Shown here one piece after another: positions 46,051-56,362 of a DNA stretch of 64,000 bases. The notes beneath the pieces were generated by a model, which searched no databases, had not been told where the DNA came from, and saw only the letters and a list, made by a program, of their open reading frames with translations. Source of the DNA: Coleophoma eucalyptorum (lineage: Eukaryota; Ascomycota; Leotiomycetes; Helotiales; Dermateaceae); contig JALRME010000022.1 in NCBI GenBank assembly GCA_026120035.1, positions 661,604 through 725,603 on the forward strand, given 5' to 3'. The translations under genes and the position numbers were made by a program. The stretch's first letter is position 1. Each line of letters opens with the position of its first letter.

Positions 46051-47702
46051 TGGCAAGGCAGATTCAATTTTTGAAGTGAGAGATTGAAGGCAAGATTCTA
46101 GGGGTATTTATATCTCAAAGGAATTGAACCCTGAGGGGTAAAATGCGAACAGGATATAAGGTAGAGAGGTTGTAGATTACTCCGCGACCCCACACTTTCG
46201 TTTAGCATGGTGCCATCGATGAGTCGCCCCATCAAGGGAGTTACCCCGCAATCAGTATCATTCTTTCCTCCTCTCCCTAATTAAAGTTCAAGTTACTCCA
46301 AAAGCAATAGCAGCCATTCCAAACCGGCACCATGGATACCAGGTATTCTTCCCTGACTTTCCACGAGGTGATGCCATACAGGTCAACACCATCTCAGTTT
46401 CTTGGTCTAGAGCATTCACGGGCAATTTTTCAGCACCGTAATCAATACTCATAGAGATGTATACACAGTAGATTATGATGCTGAAATGGAAGCTTTGCAG
46501 TTATCAATGATGTTGCGGGGTTCGACAACCTACTGAAGGACGGGAGCGGTTTCGACATGCAGCAGACCAATGACTTTGATCTCGACCTTAGTGTTTTGGT
46601 CAGCTACTCTGTAGCGCCGAATAAAGCTCAGCTGAATATCGGGTGGCTTGATGTAGGATTCCAATGGCCATATCAGCAGCGCACTATATAATGCGGCATT
46701 TAGTATAACGGTGATACTATCTGCTCTACGACATAACTTATGTTCTAAAGGGAAATATAAGCAGCCATCCATGAGGACAGCAGCCAAAAGAGAATTTGCA
46801 ATGCTTTCTTTAGATTCTTAAGCTCAACTACCGATACATCATTTCTCAGCCTTAACAAACTGATATGAGTGGTGCCCACAGTGGTGCCCACAGTGGCGCC
46901 TGCGCAGAGCTGGATTATCTGAAGGACTAGTCTTTGAAGGTAAACGTCGCCCTAGTCTAGGAAGTAATCTGAAGTGGGGTGGTTATCCTTGCCGTTGCCA
47001 CTTGTTGTGGTAACTCTTATATGTACAGATTACTTTTACCCCTCAATACATAATTTCACATGTGTTAGTAGACGAATAAGATTTGACAAATACCACAATT
47101 GACTTTGAAATATATACTAGATGAAATGGAGCTCAACAAATCAAAGGGCCAGACACCAAGGTAAAATATCTCTTCACTAAACTTCAGCGGACCTTGTTCG
47201 TGGTCTTGTGGCCTGAACTAAGGTAAATCTTCAAGTCGTCCGCATTCAACTGTGGTTTATTTCATCGCTTTTCACAGGCCATGCCAAACCTGACTGTCTT
47301 GGCTTGACTAAGCTTGACTCGATTTCACTCTACTAACTCTGTATGTCCAAAAGTGTATGGAAAGGCGTATTCTCTTCCTTTTTAACCCTGGCGTTTGTTC
47401 GCTGCAGTCATGATCCTGTCCCCTCCCCTGCTCTCTAGGAGCTGTGAGGCGACAACGAGCTCCTGATACGTGATCAGGTTGAGGCTAGCACTAAGATGAC
47501 CACACTATCAGTTTCCATATCCCTTACAGACTTATCAGTGTTATTGCAACAGTCTGCCCTCCATATTTTGGATAATGCAATAGCAAGCATGACTCCCTGA
47601 ATACAGGTTCTGGAGCTAGACACAGAAACAATGCTGTTTGTATGTTGAATCATAGAAAGAGTGAGTGGTGTTCCAAATGCCCCCGTATCCCGCGGCGAAA
47701 TA
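46051..47702. other. 1.6-kb intergenic stretch
   Basis: Holds the promoter of the 284-aa gene near its left end, and a near-perfect double copy of GTGGTGCCCACA at about 46869-46895. Minus-strand frames at 46530-46787 and 47474-47860 lack recognisable features. No gene supported. Confidence 0.45.
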
Positions 47703-48312
47703 AGTAAACTTCTATAGTAGATACTACCCTCAAGATCCACTTCGGCGTCGCAAGCGCAGAGACAACCAAAGAATCCCTCGAAAAGTTCTAAGACCAGGCA
47801 GCATCTCACATCACAAATCCATACCTGAGATCCGGCTTCAAAAAGAACTTGAAATCGCAATCACGCAGGCGCAAGAGAGCTTCAAGCAGGGCCAACCCGG
47901 CCAAATGTACCGACGAGGCGACGATGCGGGTAGACTTTTGTCTCATGCTCCTTATTCCACGCCTACTGGGAGGCGGCAATGGCATTTTCTGACCAGCGAA
48001 GGCTCCCAGACATCGATCAGCTTGCTTGGGAACATCATACTTCAGACATACTCTTATAAGACAGAGACAGATCGAGACCAGGAATGCCTTGATATGGACA
48101 ATAGTATCCAAAGAAAACCCCGAATCATTTTGCGGCTCAGCTACGTGAGTGACTATTCAGATGATGAAGAAGAGGAGAACTTGTCGAGATGGTTTTGCGT
48201 GCACTGCTGGTACAACGACTGTATCGTCTCTAAAGGTGCTTCTACTCGATTGGAATCAGTAACTGGTTCGAGAGACGAGGGTTCACCATTCTTATTAAAC
48301 GTTGATCTCTAA
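47703..48312 (+). CDS. Possible gene, unrecognised (open frame of about 200 codons)
   Basis: The plus-strand frame is open from about 47703 to the TAA at 48310-48312. The first part is very basic (RRRKRRDNQRIPRKV). It then reads LQKELEIAITQAQESFKQG and, from the only early ATG at 47905, MYRRGDDAGRLLSHAP, followed by DYSDDEEEENLSRWFC and a Cys/Trp-rich tail. The first ATG gives 135 aa; an upstream exon would be needed to include the rest. No family is recognised, and a competing minus-strand frame covers part of the area, so this is a weak call. Confidence 0.35.
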
Positions 48313-48650
48313 TTAGCACTACCATTTCGTTTGTTTTATGATAGTGTATGTTATTTTTTATTTGCGAAATGAATTCTAGATCTCATAGAAGTTAATTTGA
48401 AATTCTCAATAATATGTTGAATTCAAAGGGTCATGTGATCTGGCGACGACAGGCATGTTCATCCTCTTTGTTTCATGTTCTTTGTCGAGCAGATTAGCCA
48501 CAGCATGAGAGCAGTATAAAAATCCAGGCTTCACATGGATTCCTCTCTCTCATCATCATCATAATCATCACAATTCTAAATGGTCGATAAAGCATAGTCA
48601 AGTGCAACCTCTATTGAGCCCAGGATTCGTTGAATACTTCCAACATAATA
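48313..48650. other. Flank of the transposon insertion
   Basis: AT-rich; includes a CATCAT/CATAATCAT-type short repeat at about 48550-48575. No gene. Confidence 0.5.
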
Positions 48651-48700
48651 ACGTGGTTTATCAGTACCCCGGTCATATCAGTACCCCGATCACTTTTCGC
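48651..48700 (+). repeat. Left terminal inverted repeat of the pogo-like element
   Basis: Fifty bases beginning ACGTGGTTTATC, the exact inverse of 50461-50510. It holds the tandem AGTACCCCG words at 48663 and about 48680. Confidence 0.95.
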
Positions 48701-48748
48701 GTTTTCTGCACTCCCTAGCTTTAACACGCGTTAGTTTAACAATATAAC

Positions 48749-50390
48749 ATGTCTATTCATACTCAAGAAGCCAGAATTATCTTAGCTATCGAGGCTATTC
48801 GTACGACGAAAAAGCTAAGTCGTCGAAAGGTAGCAACGATCTACAACGTGCCTTATTCTACACTAACTGATAGAATGAACGGTTGTACGAATCTTTCTGA
48901 ACGGCGACCAGCTGCCCAGAAATTAACTAAGCTTGAAGAAGAAGTTATTAGTCAATATATACTTAACCTAGATTCAAGAGGATTTGCACCTCGATTAGCT
49001 AGTGTTAAAGATATAGCTAATTATCTCCTCGAAACGCGTCGAGGGAAGCGCGTCGGTAAGCTCTAGGCTTATCGTTTCGTACGATAACGTCTAGAACTAA
49101 AGACGCGTTTCAATCGTATCTATAACTTCCAAAGGGCCTTATACGAAGATCCTATACTTATTGGAGGGTGGTTTAAGCTCGTACGAAACATAAGGACGAA
49201 ATATAGAGTCTTAGATTGCGATTTCTATAACTTCGACGAGATAGGGTTTATAATAGGCGTGATCTATCCTAGAATGATGGTTATACGCTCCGATCGATGT
49301 AGCCGAGGTAAGGCAGTTTAGCCTAGCAATCGTGAATAGGCTATAGCGATTGTATGTATCAATAGTAAGGGTAGAAGTATACCTCTATTTCTGGTCGTAT
49401 AGGGGATTAATCATCTTACAAATTAGTATACTGAAAGTAGTCTACCGTACGACTAGGCTATTAAACCAACAAGCAATAGATGGACGGACAATAAGATAGG
49501 TCTCGAATGATTAAAGCACTTCGATAAGTATACTACTCGTACGGCAAAGGGTCCCTATCGGATATTGGTTCTCGACGGCCACGAGAGCTATAATTCGACT
49601 GTATTTCAAGTATATTATAAGTCTAATAACATTATACCTCTTTATTTACTTGCTTATTTATCTTACTTAACTTAGCCACTTAATATCGGATGCTTTAGCG
49701 TACTAAAACGGTCGTACGGTCTTTAAATTAAGTATTTTATTAAAGCTTATATTAATTATATTACTAAGGTCGAGTTCTTTATTGCGTTTAAAACAACATA
49801 CGAGTAGTTACTTTCGATCCAAAATAGCCAAGCTAGATTCCAAGGAGCTAGTTTAATATCGTACGATCCTTAAGTAGTTATATCTAAGCTTAATATCAAT
49901 CTATAAGTAGTTATACCTCCTTGACTCCTCTCGGTAGACGACAACCATTAGGTCTCTCAAACGCCTTATAACCTAACGAAGGCACTTTCGTAGTTAACTT
50001 TAGTTAAAGGTCGTATTGTACGTCACTAAGGAAGCTCGCTAACGCTAATTTTCTAGATAGTTGCCTTACTAGCAAAAGGAACCGAGCTATTAGCTCACGA
50101 GGTGACTCTATTACAAGCCGAGATACGTTCACTTCGTATAGCAAATAAGGTACTTAATAAACATCATAGGGCTAAAAAGACATATATCCGTCAAGGGGGT
50201 ATACTTACTATCGAGGATTCATACGATATTCTAAGTCAAACTAAGGTAGACGAGTAGATTCGACGCGACAATCGTTCTAGAGGGGGTGTTCAAGGAGACG
50301 GGAATTTGGTCGTACGATACTATGGCACTTGTGGAGAGGCTGGTTATAATTCAAGAATATGTTCAGATACTATTACTATATAATCTTTAG
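48749..50390 (+). pseudogene. Pogo/Fot1-type transposase, RIP-decayed in one frame
   Basis: The first 105 codons are open: MSIHTQEARIILAIEAIRTT, SRRKVATIYNVPYSTLTDRM (psq/CENP-B-type helix-turn-helix) and SERRPAAQKLTKLEEEVIS (Tc5-type second DNA-binding helix). After TAG at 49064-49066 the same frame continues YRFVRR-x-RLELKTRFNR and NFDEIGF (first catalytic Asp, codon 49235-49237). It then reads ILVLDGHESYNS (second Asp, 49574-49576) and PLNIGCFSVLK, where the third acidic residue is changed to Asn by a G->A at 49682. Frame is kept over at least 310 codons, and the damage I followed consists of transition-type changes giving stops and D->N. The enzyme is inactive; the intact N-terminal piece might still bind the element's ends. 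Confidence 0.85.
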
Positions 50391-50460
50391 TGGATCCGTA
50401 CTTAGTTTAATTAATTATAATTCGTTGTTATTTTTAATATTGATTCTTCGTACGAAGGTC

Positions 50461-50510
50461 GCGAAAAGTGATCGGGGTACTGATATGACCGGGGTACTGA
50501 TAAACCACGT
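50461..50510 (-). repeat. Right terminal inverted repeat of the pogo-like element
   Basis: Exact inverse of 48651-48700 with no mismatch over 50 bases, ending GATAAACCACGT before the TA duplication. Confidence 0.95.
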
Positions 50511-50737
50511 TATCTTTTTGATAAATTTGCCGTGTCTATCTCTGAATCACAAAATTTCCGATATGATAGGATCATAGCCCACTTTACTGCATCTTCGTTA
50601 TTGCACACTACATTATATTTAAGGTTACCATGAAGCTATTATCTCTCACTCGAGCCTGCGGCGTGTAATTATGATCTATTGTAGTAGATTTGATAGTTAG
50701 GCCAAGCTACACTAACACTATCTATTCCTTCTTTAAT
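50511..50737. other. Short intergenic stretch
   Basis: Between the transposon and the DUF3433 remnant; AT-rich, no features. Confidence 0.5.
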
Positions 50738-51526
50738 TTATTCCAAAGGACTCTCCTCAAGATCGTCAAAGTTGATGTCTTCGAACCTAGTGATTGAGGA
50801 CGATCTGCCTGACGATATCTTACACTTCTGCAACAACATATTGGCCAAGGACCGTCTCTTGGGGGAAATACTGGAAGAGAGGGGAGATTGTTTCCAAGTT
50901 CCGGGTGTAACATCGTCTCCAATATCGAGTCCCCATATCCACGTTAAAGAATTGGCTCCGCTCTGCCACCACCCTAGTGCAGAAACCTCCCTCGAACTCT
51001 TGATATCACTCACTTGAGATATGTCATTTGCTCGGATAATGCGGACAAGGTCACTATTTGCTAACAGCGAAAATCTAGCCGCAATAGATCCCGGGGCTCT
51101 GGGTAAGATTGATTTACTAGGAAATCGAAACAATATCCAAAGCAGACAGCAAACTACAACAGCGAGAAGAGCCTCAATGGCATATGTCGCTCCAACATTC
51201 TGGGATATACGAGTTTGGTTATGAGTCAGAGTTCCTGAAACGACATTAGCTGTGGATGGTGATGCTGGTCCTTGCCTTCCATAAGATCGTAGCTTTGTTA
51301 GAATCTGAGTGCAGTATACTGTGTATACTTGACTAGCAGAGTTGGAAAATCCCTCTGCATCAAGAAGTCGGGACAGATTCCCCACTCTATACCGAAAATC
51401 TGCGGCGAGAAGTTCGAAGAAATTACTGCTACTTCCTCGTGTTGGCCAAAGAGAGTCACTGTTCAGCATGCCATCGAGTACGGCATGTACCTTAATATGC
51501 TTGGAGGTGAGTACAAAACCTGGCAT
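50738..51526 (-). pseudogene. C-terminal fragment of a DUF3433 membrane protein
   Basis: The minus-strand frame runs from about 51526 to 50738 and reads FFELLAADFRYRVGNLSRLLD, a membrane helix (AIEALLAVVVCCLLWILF), then LPRAPGSIAARFSLLANSDLVR and SALGWW. It ends with a cytosolic tail holding KRRSLANMLLQKC. The ProxSIAxxxxLLANSxL block after the last helix is typical of DUF3433 proteins, large fungal membrane proteins of over 1000 aa. Only the last about 260 residues are present; 5' of it lies non-coding sequence with AATTG repeats, so the gene is truncated. The remaining part is open and could be recently cut. Confidence 0.72.
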
Positions 51527-53229
51527 GTGTGTGGGTGCTACGAATTCGGATCTCGAATAGAATTGAATTGAATTGAAATGGAATAGAATCAGGAACGACA
51601 GAGTTTACGTGGTTTTAGAAGATTCGGAGTGAGGCTACGAGAATTGAGCTGTTATAGCTAACTAAGATGAAAAGCATACCAGCCTAAGTTGTGAAACTTC
51701 GTCTGCACGGAGATTTTAAGAGTAATTCTCGAGAAAATTATGATTTTTCATTTTGGCAACAATAGGTTTATTATACCTTATCGCGCAACGCAACCCATAA
51801 TTAGGTGAGTACATTGGGCAATAAGGTTCTGTCCTTGGCAAGTGAGGGAGCCTTTCTATGGAAGTGATTTGCTGTCAGGCAATACGAACTTCCAATCAAG
51901 CCATACAAGAATCGACGATGCATGTCTGAGCGTGGCCTTTCGGAAAGAGAATGAAGATATATTTTCGAGCTGCAGCCAGACTCTTGCTTTTTCTTCCGAT
52001 CTTTCTATCGAGCCCTTACTGCTTCAGGACCATCCAGTGCTAGCACCGCAGCCAAGGGAGAGTACATCAGTCAGTCATGCTATCAGCAACCCCTTCTCGC
52101 GGAGTCTCTCTGAGCCCAAGTAAATATTAAGGCCTACAAATCAGCGATGCATTGGGGGACGATGCGCCCGTCTCCCGCATCCCGCCTCCCGCCTCCTGCC
52201 CCCACGCCCCGCCCAAAATGCCAACGCAGAACTCTTAGAGTTATGTATGATGTCCTAGAACTCAGGCTAATCGAATCGGTGCAGTCAGCAGCTGATGCAG
52301 TCAAGAAGAATTATTATTGAATATGCCTCACTTGAATGGCTCTATGGGTGTTTATTGGACACCTAACACAATCTCGTCTGAACCCTAGCTGGAGCCCTGC
52401 ATGGGTCGTATGTCATAAACCCTCAGAGCCTGGAGGGTTCAGTTCCAGTGCTATCATTTCGGGTTGTACACAGTGTTTGTGTAACTTTTATTCCTATATT
52501 CTCTAATACTACATTTTGCCAACCGATTAAATAGAATGTCTTGCACTTGTAAAATAACTTTAATTGTTTCCCTTCGGATAGGATTTATCGGAAGTATGTT
52601 TTTCTGAATCAACTTTAAAAGCTTGTTTAGTGCAGTTTCCTCTCTCTAAAGTCTTGTTTTCAATGAAGCGGCCAAGTCTTGAAATTGCACTAAGAGTGAA
52701 GCATTGACCCATATAGGTATCAATACCTCGACACTACAATAGTTTTGCCTCTGAAACACCATCATTGCTTGTTCGGGATGAGAGACATGTGAAGGGCTGC
52801 GTGGTGGTCAGTAATGTCATCGAGGATATTAACTCGTGGGGGTGGTACTTTAGGTTTAGCTCAGGGCGTTCAGGTCGAAGCGGCTCACCGCCACAAACCA
52901 GTAAGGTATGCTGCAAGTATAGAGGGACTCCACCAAACTGAGCATAGCCCGATGCGAAGGGTCTATGAAAACCATGGGAAAAGGTACTATAGTTGCACCA
53001 CGGTTCTAGTTGCAATCATTGATACAAGCCAGTCACTCACTTCTTACCTAAAATTCTCGGTGCCGATGACGAGGGTGCTACCTCGCCACCACATCTGGCG
53101 GCTATTCAACTCTGTGGATCATACACGACGGGAGCCTTTGCCCATGAAACATTCCAGCATATGAACTCGCAGCCAAGGGCTCAAGGTTTGGTGTGGGGTG
53201 CTGCACCGTAGTACAGGTATTCTATTTCT
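51527..53229. other. Gene-poor stretch with simple repeats
   Basis: Begins with a short (GAATT) run at about 51556-51590. Plus-strand frames 51842-52123 and 52814-53164 and a minus-strand frame 52734-53015 have no family features. A C-rich tract is listed separately. No gene supported. Confidence 0.45.
52164..52214 (-). repeat. C-rich tract with quadruplex-forming G runs on the minus strand
   Basis: About 50 bases almost purely C/T on the plus strand with repeated CCCGCCT words. On the minus strand there are at least six runs of three or more G separated by short loops, which satisfies the usual G-quadruplex pattern. It is conspicuous in an AT-rich neighbourhood. It could be part of a lost promoter. 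Confidence 0.6.
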
Positions 53230-55180
53230 CGCAAGCGCTTAAAAGGTTCTGCTCCACGCTGTCGCCTATGCGCCTATATCTTCACACAAATTGAACAACG
53301 AGAAGATAGATTCAAATGGGTTTTTGAGGAGCCGCTACCGGTAGAAATCGAACTAAGTCCGGCAGATAGGAGTGGAGATATTCAATTCTTGACATTAGGG
53401 CTCTACTATCAGAGACAGGAGAAAAGCAAGGAATGGAAGAAAGAATCCTGGAAGATTATATTCCATATTAAAACTCCTACTGGTAATGTCCTATTGATTT
53501 TTAGTGAGGCACGAGGGACGCTATTGCTAATGTCCTATAGATAATCCTGCATCAAACTGAATTACTAGACGACCTATAAATCCCAATGTAGCCTCGACGG
53601 ATGCTTTCGAAAAGAGCAGAAGCTGGCTGTTGAAGTATGAAACGCACTTGAACTATCCAAATTCTCACGAGAGTCAGCTGCCAACACGGCTACTCAATTT
53701 ACAAGACGGAGAAATTATACGCCTTCATGAGACTCGTGGTCAGACCGGACAATATGTTGCACTGAGCTATTGCTGGGGTGAACTACCCAACATCCTAACA
53801 ACCATCGAAAATATGCCTACTAGATTGAAAGGTACATATATCTCTGAATTCCCTCACACACTCAAGGATAGTATCTACGTAACGCGTCGTCTCGGGCGAA
53901 GATATCTTTGGATTGACTCACTTTGGATCATTCAAAATTGCTCGGCAGATAAGGCCCAGGAAATTACCCGGATGAGAGACATATTTTCCAACGCCTTTCT
54001 CACCATCATTGCTGCTTCTGCGAGAACCTCTCATAGTGGTTTTCTGTCTCCACGACATCAGCCTCGCGAGCCTGACCTAGAGCTTCCATATCGCTGTTCG
54101 GATGGTCAAGTTGGAAAGACGCAACTCCATCATGCTTTCCCAGACACCATTAAGATTCAGTACGATCCCAACCATAACCCAATTGGTTCCCGAGCCTGGA
54201 CGTTGGAAGAGCGGCTGCTCTCACACCGACGCCTCATATACACTTCTACGCATCTCCGCTGGCTGTACGAGAGCGCTAAATATTCGGATGGAGGCGATAC
54301 CAATGATCGAACATACCAAGGAAATATCTACCAAGGACCACCACAGTATGAACGCAGTGACAGACTGCCAAAGGCTTTGACAACTCCGCTGTCAAGACTA
54401 ACCCCTTCATCAGACCCCAATGACGCAGCGTAGAAAGCGTAGCACGAAATTCTCACGGACTACACGACCCGTGAGCTGACCCATTCAGTCGATAAGTTAC
54501 GAGCTATCGGCGGAATATCGTCTCTCTACGTTTCTTCTAGAGGGGACACGTACCTGTTGGGACTATTGGCTACACATCTAGTCCAGGATTTGCTATGGCA
54601 GATCAATATTTCCAGCCCAAGACAGAAACAAGCCAAGTTGAGTCCCCGACCAAAGGAATATCGAGCCCCGAGTTGGAGCTAAGCCGCTGTGGATGGAAAA
54701 GTTCTCAATCGACAGGTTGGACAGACCAATAAGATGGTTGAGTATTTTGAGATTGTGAAGTATAACTTGGGCACAAACGAGTCATTGAGGGGGAAGGGCG
54801 GAGAACAGGATAGGGAGAGGCCATTCCTCATTGTGAAGGGTAGGGTTAAGGCTGCAGCTTGGAACAATGAAATCGGTACGATCCATGAATTACGGCCAGA
54901 TGGTGGCCATCACTTTATGACGCCAGTTGCTTCTGTTGAACCTGATGCAAGAGAAGTGCCCCTGGATCAGGTATGGTGTTTAGAAATTATATCACGATTG
55001 GGAGGATGGAAAGGTGGTCAAGAGGGTTTGGTCATAGTGCCTACTAGTGATTTTGAACATTTCCAAGGCGAGGAGAGATTTCAGCACCAAAAATGGAGGC
55101 GGGTTGGGTACTTCAATACCCACAATCTAAGAGCAGACTGGTTCGAAAAGTCACCGGTTCGGACTATTTACTTGATATAA
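53230..55180 (+). pseudogene. HET-domain protein, broken by three in-frame nonsense codons
   Basis: A 5' part (about 53245-53540) reads CRLCAYIFTQIEQRED and QFLTLGLYYQR. The main frame (from about 53590) has the HET core: YVALSYCWGELPN, FPHTLKDSIYVTRRLGRRYLWIDSL, FSNAFLTIIAASA and SRAWTLEERLLSHR. It then reads LTDYTTRELTHSVDKLRAIGG, APSWS and a normal C-terminal region to 55180. A single frame is kept from 53630 to the end (517 codons), interrupted by TAG at 54431 and 54440 and TAA at 54680, the last exactly where the invariant Trp of APSWSWA belongs. All fit RIP-type G->A or C->T changes. The core also has W for the usual C in WIDSLCIIQ. Not functional in this form. Confidence 0.82.
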
Positions 55181-56362
55181 TAATACCTTGGTAATATAAT
55201 ACTAGATTATATAGCTCTTTAGCAATACCTATAACTAGCCATAATGATCTTGTCACTAAAGAGTAATGTCGATGAATTAGTGTATATCATTCAACAGAAC
55301 AATGTCCTATTATTGAAGTCTTCGCAATGTTGAAGATGATCTGCTCAAGAGTTATTTTCCTCACCTAAGAGTAAACTTGAAACTGCATATCTGTGGGATC
55401 TCTGATTTTCATCGCCTCCTGGGATACCTATGTAGAAATCAAACTTGTTTTCTTGTTGACTTAGTTGTAGCATGCGTACAGGCTTCCGGACCGCCTGAAG
55501 CTGGCCGTTGCGTAATTCTACCATTTTCAAATTTCCCATAGCTGACGCTGCCTTTAAAGCCTTACCAAAATACCCACCTTGGGCATTCACGTCTGCTGGT
55601 GCTTATATCCCGGCTGCTGTAGGGTGGAGGTGGGACTTTTTCTTTCTCATCGTTGTTGTAAGTATTCTTCATTCCGCTCAACACGATTGCCAACTAAGCT
55701 CCGAAGACTGAAGGTGTAAATGATCAACTAAAGGTGTAAAACAATAGCACTGGTTAATCAGACCACTGAGACAACGATTCAGACAGGACCGACATCTTGA
55801 GGGCAATCTTGTGAAAGAGGGTGGATATGACGATCTAACCAATCCGGAGAGAGATTTATCCCTGCTGGTAAAGACCACCAGTACCCCATGGGGTATAGAT
55901 GCCCGATATGCGCCATGGTTGCGATTTCATAAGCCACCTGCGCTTCTGTTGCCTGGCTTCAGTGCTATCGGGCAGCAATGTGTCCATGACAGGGCTACCA
56001 TTCCTCAGGGATGTGCAGCTTCAGAAATGATCGGTCTCTAAAGTTCGCCTCCTGGCCATGCTCATTGGCAACAAGCTAGCGCAACCCGCTCAAATGACTG
56101 TAAGAGAGGGACATGGCGTAAATCTAAAAAGCGTAATAGGCTTTAGAGAGCAAGTAACGGACAACGCATCAAAATGTCATGTGGTCAGCCGGTCAAGAAA
56201 CAGATTATTCCAGGCAGATTCTCAATAGCCACGTACTTTTATATCCTCCCTTCTTTGTTATCAATTTTCAGAAAGCACCCAAAAACTAGTTTGGGGTTGA
56301 AATTGCATCTGCCTTTTAAACAAAGAGCCAAATTACAAGTTTATTATTGCGACAAGCTAAAC
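55181..56362. other. Intergenic with a possible transporter scrap
   Basis: Near 55575-55660 the plus strand reads GAYIPAAVGWRWDFFFLIVV, which resembles a helix of an MFS transporter but is isolated. The remainder has no recognised frame. The last 100 bases are the leader of the next gene. Confidence 0.4.

Larger units (their letters stand above)
48651..50510 (+). mobile_element. Fot1/pogo-like Tc1-mariner DNA transposon, complete ends
   Basis: An 1860-base element bounded by perfect 50-base terminal inverted repeats (48651-48700 and 50461-50510) and flanked by the dinucleotide TA on both sides (48649-48650 and 50511-50512), the target duplication of the Tc1/mariner superfamily. Each end contains two direct copies of an ATCAGTACCCCG(A/G)TC word, a likely double transposase-binding site. 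The single internal gene, on the plus strand, is a pogo-type transposase broken by TAG and TAA codons. The ends are thus unharmed while the body is decayed, so it could be moved only by a transposase supplied in trans. Confidence 0.92.

Noticed and set aside
52394..52465. GGGTTCAGTTCC resembling a tRNA T-loop
   Set aside because: Surrounding bases do not form the other arms of a tRNA.
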